Below, piece after piece: positions 59,116 through 64,000 of a stretch of 64,000 bases of DNA; the stretch's first letter is position 1, and every line of letters starts with the position of its first letter. The stretch spans positions 62,001 to 126,000 of the forward strand of contig JAJEKB010021384.1 in NCBI GenBank assembly GCA_022393335.1. Reading direction: 5' to 3'. This stretch comes from Macrotrachela quadricornifera. Its lineage: Eukaryota; Rotifera; Eurotatoria; Philodinida; Philodinidae. The position numbers were made by a program, and so were the translations under genes. The notes beneath the pieces are model-generated. The model made no database searches. It worked only from the letters and a program-made list of their open reading frames with translations, and was not told where the DNA came from.

Positions 59116-59384
59116 TTCTTCATAAAAACATGGCTATGTCAGCAATGTATTTTATAAGTGGATCCAATAGTCTTCTAGTGTTATACATGGATATTTTTTG
59201 ATGAATCGGATGAATTTTTTTTGTGATAATCGTTTAATAAATACTATCGAGGCATATATATTGCGTTCTATGAGATTAAATAGAGAATTTATATATTTTA
59301 TCGTGGATATTTCTTTTTTAATAAGCCTTGTTGCGCTTATCAAGCTGAAAAGAATTTTATATTAATTTGTACAAGTCTTAAGTG

Positions 59385-59748
59385 TACAGAACGTCCTGAG
59401 TGTGATCTAGCAAAAGTTTTTGCCAATATGTTTGCTATTTCCTTAGTTTTATATATAATTCTTTTTTAAATGAGAGATAAATATACTGCGTTTTTATTTA
59501 TTCTAGCAACCTTCGATACTAATATGGAGAAGCATTACCTTGAATCGAAATACAAAAATTTTACATTTGTTTTATATGCCCAGGAAATCATTGTGTTATT
59601 TCTCTTTAATTATTTCGACTATCCCTAGTAGTTTTCTGTCGGTTTTGCTTTAAAGAATAAGTTTAAAAAAGTTTTTCAATAAACATATTCTTATAGAATT
59701 TCAGAAGCTCTATTCAACCATAGGAAAATAAGAATTAAAACATACTTT
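59385..59748. mobile_element. Copy of the 30.1-kb MITE, interrupted
   Basis: Inverted relative to 30300-30622 (GTACAGAACGTCCTGAGTGTG matches the complement of the 30.6-kb end). The other part of it is found at 63440-63665, after the insertion. Confidence 0.65.
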
Positions 59749-60219
59749 ATATCTACCAAAAAGAGAGTTAAATAGTTTTGGGAAATTGTAAATAAATGAA
59801 ATGATTGTCATTTATTCAAGGAATAATACGACTATAGCTCGAGCAAGGATCGTAAATATAAAAATGTACTGAAATATTTTATGTCTACGAGAGAGACCAA
59901 TATTTTGTAAAAATTTTAAGTGAACGAGATGATTGTCTATTATTCAATTGACAATACTACAATAGGACGAGCCAGAGCTCCTAATGTAGGAGCATAGTAA
60001 AGAAATAGCATCTTAAGAATGATGAAGAACTCTTAACCAAGTTTTATTTAGATTTATTACAAAGATTCGATATTTATTTATTGTACTAGAAAAATTCGGT
60101 CGATTGTGCTTTGAAATTTTTACAATGTGAATATTTGCTTACAGTTTGAGACTTCTATCTATCGGTATCAACGATGCTACAATTTTGGCTTGATTCTAGT
60201 GTCCTGCGGGAACAACTTT

Positions 60220-60335
60220 TGTTGATTCCCATTCCCTATTCCCATTCCCTAAATTTTTTTTTAGTTTCCCATTCCCGGTTTCCCATTCCCTAAATATTTT
60301 TCATTCCCATTCCCATTCCCATAATTCCCAAAGTT
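60220..60335. repeat. Left subterminal CCCATTCC array of the hAT
   Basis: At least seven copies of ATTCCCATTCCC-like hexamers near 60218-60335. A matching array lies at 62975-63055 near the right end. Confidence 0.85.
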
Positions 60336-60517
60336 TTTAAAAACGCTACTAATCTACGAGACATTATCAATGTAATATATGTGTACTATATTCTAGTGAC
60401 ATCACGTCAAGTATTTTGTGATTGGAGAAACAGTCATCTAAACGTTCTAATAAGAAGATTTATCCTGATAATAATAAACAAAACTCGTTCTGCTCTAGTC
60501 TATTTATATTGAACAAA

Positions 60518-62792
60518 ATGTCTTTAATAAATTCAAAAAAATCAGTATCAGTTTTATCAAAAGCTGAACTACAAGATTTAGTTACATCTGATGATCCATT
60601 AATTTCATTTAAAAAACCGATTAATAAAAGAAGTGAATGTTGGACAAATTATTCTCAAATTTATTATTCTAATAATCCACAAGATTATATTGTATGTTTA
60701 CAATGTAAATGTGTGTTGAAATGGGCAAAAGATCATGGTACACGAGTAATGACTCATCATAACTGTTCAAAAAGTACACCAGTGTCAACAACAACTACTC
60801 CAACTCGACAACGAACGATTTCTTCTTATTGCACACAACCTTCAACATTAAAAGAGTGTCCATTGATCCGAAAACGAATTACCGAAGCATGTGTAGAATA
60901 TTGTGCAGTTGATGGACGTTCTTTTGAAAGTGTATGCGGTGTTGGATTTCAAAATTTAGCTAAGCAATTAGTAAATGCCGGAGCTATTTTGGGTACATCT
61001 GTTAATATCAATGAATTATTACCGCATCCAAGCACCGTAAGTACTAAACTTTTACTCTATATCGGATTTAATTATTGTATTGATTTTCTTTTCTGTAGGT
61101 TAGTCGTAATGTCGACCATGTTTATTTAAACTTAAAAAGACAATTAGTCTCTTTATGTGTATCATTAGAATTTTTTTCAATCTCGTGCGATTTTTGGACC
61201 GCAAAAATAACTGGTAAAATCAGGATACTTCTTCGAATAACATTCAATAAATCTTATTTATTTTTTATTTTGAAGGTGTTCATTATGGTGGAATTAGTCT
61301 TCATTATATTGATGAAGAATCTCAACTACGTGTATTTACATTATCATGTCAAGCATATGATTTTGAAACACAACACGCAATTAATTTACGTTCATTTGTT
61401 AACAAAATTCTACAAGAATATGGTCTTTTCTTAAATGAAAAAATATTTGTTGTATCCGATAATGAAAATAAAATGAAAAGTGCTTTCAAAGAAGATTGTA
61501 CACGTGTTGGGTGTAGTGCACATTACTTGAACAAGATACTTCAACATGCTTTTATCAATAATAATACGAAATGTGATGCTGCTCAATTATTATTTAAATT
61601 AGTTCGAGCAATTGTTAGTAATATTCGTCAATCTCATAAACAATCTCTTCTATCAATATGTCCAGTGAATTATTCAGATACACGATTCAATGGAATATAT
61701 CTTATGCTCAATTCATTTTCAAAAGTTTATTATGAATTACCACCGATTCTAGGTGATGAACAAAAGAAAAATTATTTGAAAATTAATCGTGATGGTTTAG
61801 AATCATTATGTAATTATTTAAAAGAATTTTGTAAAGTTATTGAAAATTTGAGTTGTGAAAAAGAACCAACGATACATCTCGTTATTCCTTATAAACAATA
61901 TTTGATTAATCTATCTGTTATCGATGAGAATGAAAATCAACTGCTAATACCTTTGAAGAAATATATTACCAAGGAATTACCGGATTATTGGGTTGTTCAA
62001 GATATTCATTATATTGCAACAATGTTGCATCCAAATCTGAAAAGTTTTAATCATACACCACAGCAAAAATATCATGCAGAAGCATTATTAAAATTAGAAT
62101 TGGAAAAGTATCTAGAATCGAATCCTCAATCATCATCGTCATCATCATCGAATGGCAACAACAAAAGAAAACCAATCTCAAATCAGAAAAATACACCATT
62201 ACCATCATCATTAGATAATATATTTGATTTACCATTGTCATCTGATGAATTATTAGATGAAGCAGAAACAACTGCTGAATTCGATAGGTATATCAAAGAT
62301 AAAACAAGAATTCATAAAGATATGAATTTACTAACTTATTGGAAGAACAATAAATCGACATATCCAACTTTAGCTCAAATAGCAAAACGCGTTTTATCGA
62401 TACCAGCAACCAATACCTCGGTCGAAAGACTTTTCTCGGACAGTGGAAATACAATAACAAACCGCCGTACACGTTTACAAACAAGTAAAGTAAATCAACT
62501 ACTATTCATTCGAAGAAACTTATCATTATTACGAGAGTTCTTTCCACCATCTGTTGAACAAGCAAAAAAGAGAAAAAATAGCGGTACATCAACCACACCA
62601 ATGAAGAAAAGAAAATATTCAATTGATAAAGGTGGTGATGTGGATTTCTCACAAGAATATGATATTTATGAAGTGTCACAAGAAGATGATTCTGATCGTA
62701 TGCCACAAGAAAATGCTTCTGACGATGAATTAGAATGCAGTCTTGATGATGTCAATTTAGATGATGATTATGAAACAGAAAATGGCATCTAG
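60518..62792 (+). CDS. hAT transposase
   Basis: Three exons, 60518-61036, 61099-61213 and 61276-62792, with introns of 62 bp each (GT-AG); 716 residues. The ATG at 60518 is chosen over an upstream TTG in the same frame. A BED-type zinc finger lies at about 60-95 (CLQCKCVLKWAKDHGTRVMTHHNC region). Catalytic core: D204 in SCDFWTAKITG, D273 in VVSDNENKMKSAF, and the C/H motif GCSAHYLNK. The C-terminal hAT dimerisation region at about 565-615 reads YPTLAQIAKRVLSIPATNTSVERLFSDSG, followed by NRRTRL. An acidic tail ends the protein. It cuts and pastes DNA carrying the element's ends. No stop or frameshift is seen, so it could be functional. Confidence 0.93.
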
Positions 62793-62974
62793 GACGATTA
62801 AATTATAATATAGTGAAGCATAAAAGAATGATCTTTTTTTGCTGATACGTATTTGTGATTTTTCTATTAATTGTATGGATAAGAAAATTTATCAAAAATA
62901 AATATTTATCAGATAGAAATGTTTATTTGTATTGAAATAAGATAGACAAGATTTAGGGAACGTCCTTTTTTAGC

Positions 62975-63055
62975 TTCGTTCCCATTCCCATGTTCCCATT
63001 CCCTAAATATAAATGGAAATTCCCATTCCCATTCCCATGGGAATGGGAATGGGAA
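62975..63055. repeat. Right subterminal CCCATTCC array of the hAT
   Basis: Copies of CCCATTCC run in direct orientation and then as the complement GGAATGGG around a palindromic centre (CCCATGGG near 63037), close to the right inverted repeat. Confidence 0.85.
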
Positions 63056-63440
63056 ACTTAGGGAAAAAATTCGTTCCCGCAGGACACTACTTGATTCACA
63101 TTAGCGTTGTGAATGTTTATAAAATCGAAATGAACTACGCTTCGAATATCGTGCTCTATTATAAATAGATGCTGGTGCATCTCGATTAGTTAATTATTGT
63201 CCATTCAATACTAGATTCCATGTTGTGAATGACACAAAATATGTTAGTCGAATTTCGAACAAAAACTAAATAAAAGCGCTAACAATAAATGCTCTCTCTC
63301 TCTATAATTTAGCGAACTCTACAAATTGCAGCAAATAGGACGAAAATTGAAAAGCTGTATATGTAACGAACCCCCTATTTTAAACGTTTAAATTAAGATT
63401 TATGTTTATGTTCGCAAATGAGAAGCTACGATCAAAAAAA

Positions 63441-63815
63441 CATCTTGCGTAATTTTTCAATGAATTGTATCTGAGAAAGAAAACAAATGTTTTGTATTTC
63501 GATGCAAGGAGATGATTTTGCATAGTAATTGAAGATAGTTCGAATAAATAAGAATTTATTATATTCACCTATAATTTTAAAAAAGTCGATGAAATTAAAT
63601 GAAATAGGAAAGGTATACTACAAAAACTTTTGTTAAATAACTTTTCAGACATCTTGTATATGGTCTGGAAACTGTCTATACTTTGTTTGAAAGCAGTTAT
63701 GGCAGAAAATATCATCTTTTAAAATCAGCGAAAGGCTTAGTTATGTACAAAAATGCTATTCGCTTACAGGTGTTTGTACTGTACAATATTGACTTTATTT
63801 CACCCTTTGGGAACA
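63441..63815. repeat. Distal part of segmental duplication copy 3
   Basis: The complement of 29930-30300 with high similarity (for example CTGTCTATACTTTGTTTG and AGCAGTTATGG). It ends near CACCCTTTGGGA, the counterpart of TCCCAAAGGG at 29937-29947. Confidence 0.8.
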
Positions 63816-64000
63816 GATTTTTTTTATTAAAAAAAAAGAAATTGTGTTGCAAAAACTAATTATATTTTACAAGTTATTAATGATCATAAATATCGGTGGT
63901 AGAGTTCATATCAGAGATGCAGCTGGTTTATTTTGAAATGAAAGAAAACGCGCGAGAAGATACGAAAACAGCCAACTACACAAAGACCTGCAACCACAAT

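Larger units (their letters stand above)
60197..63089 (+). mobile_element. Complete hAT DNA transposon
   Basis: 2893 bp. Terminal inverted repeats are perfect over 17 bp (TAGTGTCCTGCGGGAAC). An 8-bp target duplication CTTGATTC flanks it exactly (60189-60196 and 63090-63097). Both ends carry arrays of the motif CCCATTCC/GGAATGGG, likely subterminal transposase-binding sites. It encodes a full-length spliced transposase. Perfect ends and duplication plus an intact gene indicate a young, possibly active copy. Confidence 0.95.
59749..63440. mobile_element. Insertion of about 3.7 kb interrupting copy 3, with the hAT element nested inside
   Basis: Compared with copy 1 near 30310, copy 3 is interrupted at AAAACAT (59742-59748), and homology resumes at the same heptamer at about 63440. 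The 2.9-kb hAT accounts for most of it. The outer flanks, 59749-60196 and 63098-63440, belong to another unidentified insertion. Confidence 0.6.
54300..63815. repeat. Segmental duplication, copy 3 (inverted relative to copies 1 and 2)
   Basis: The complement of copy 1 is recognisable from about 54330 (GCCATACTTTTTTCTCAAAA) through the F-box/LRR gene and the 3' MITE to about 59748. It resumes at about 63440 and ends near 63815. The 59749-63440 interval is an insertion carrying the hAT element. Confidence 0.85.

Overview
The window is AT-rich eukaryotic DNA with short spliceosomal introns (mostly about 40-80 bp), intron-rich animal-type genes, several intron-poor genes of bacterial or fungal family type, and many small inverted-repeat transposons. 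This combination best fits a bdelloid rotifer (Adineta/Rotaria/Philodina-like). That assignment is inferred from gene style and content only; no marker gene proves it.

Layout. 1-2.5 kb: a 36-nt minisatellite that keeps one plus-strand frame open for about 777 codons, encoding a Thr/Gly/Ala-rich repeat protein cut by the window edge. 3.5-9.0 kb: a diverged satellite with a period of about 93 bp, in two blocks. 9.7-15.3 kb: a small inverted-repeat element followed by a Jockey-type LINE with a frameshifted ORF1, an intact endonuclease/RT ORF2 and a poly(A) tail. 17.8-18.8 kb: an internally deleted piggyBac element with TTAA ends. 19.2-27.0 kb: the densest gene block, holding an SLC46-like MFS transporter (-), a phytanoyl-CoA-dioxygenase-like/HEAT protein (-), a ureidoglycolate lyase-like protein (-) and, divergent from it, a PuuE/polysaccharide-deacetylase-like protein (+). 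The last two form a possible ureide (purine catabolism) pair. 27-30 kb: fold-back elements.

29.9-63.8 kb is built around three copies of one segment that carries an F-box/leucine-rich-repeat gene. Copies 1 (30.9-35.0 kb) and 2 (42.1-44.5 kb) lie on the minus strand and copy 3 (55.5-59.1 kb) on the plus strand, so copies 1 and 3 form a large inverted duplication. In each gene a 51-codon F-box exon precedes a run of 84-nt phase-0 exons. Each exon encodes exactly one 28-residue LRR, and the introns of about 60 bp are nearly identical. Copies 1 and 3 each have 12 LRR exons; copy 2 is cut by a 10-N assembly gap. Variation between repeats is concentrated in the exposed beta-strand residues while the framework and introns look homogenised. 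Between the copies lie a DGAT2-family acyltransferase (+), a near-perfect 640-bp fold-back hairpin, a DBH-like copper monooxygenase (MOXD1 type, 12 exons, one in-frame TAG) and a C39-like cysteine peptidase (+).

The right end holds a complete-looking hAT transposon (60197-63089) with 17-bp perfect terminal inverted repeats, a perfect 8-bp target duplication and a spliced transposase. It is nested in another insertion that interrupts copy 3 of the duplicated segment. The most interesting candidate system is the modular one-exon-one-repeat F-box/LRR family and the inverted segmental duplication that carries it.
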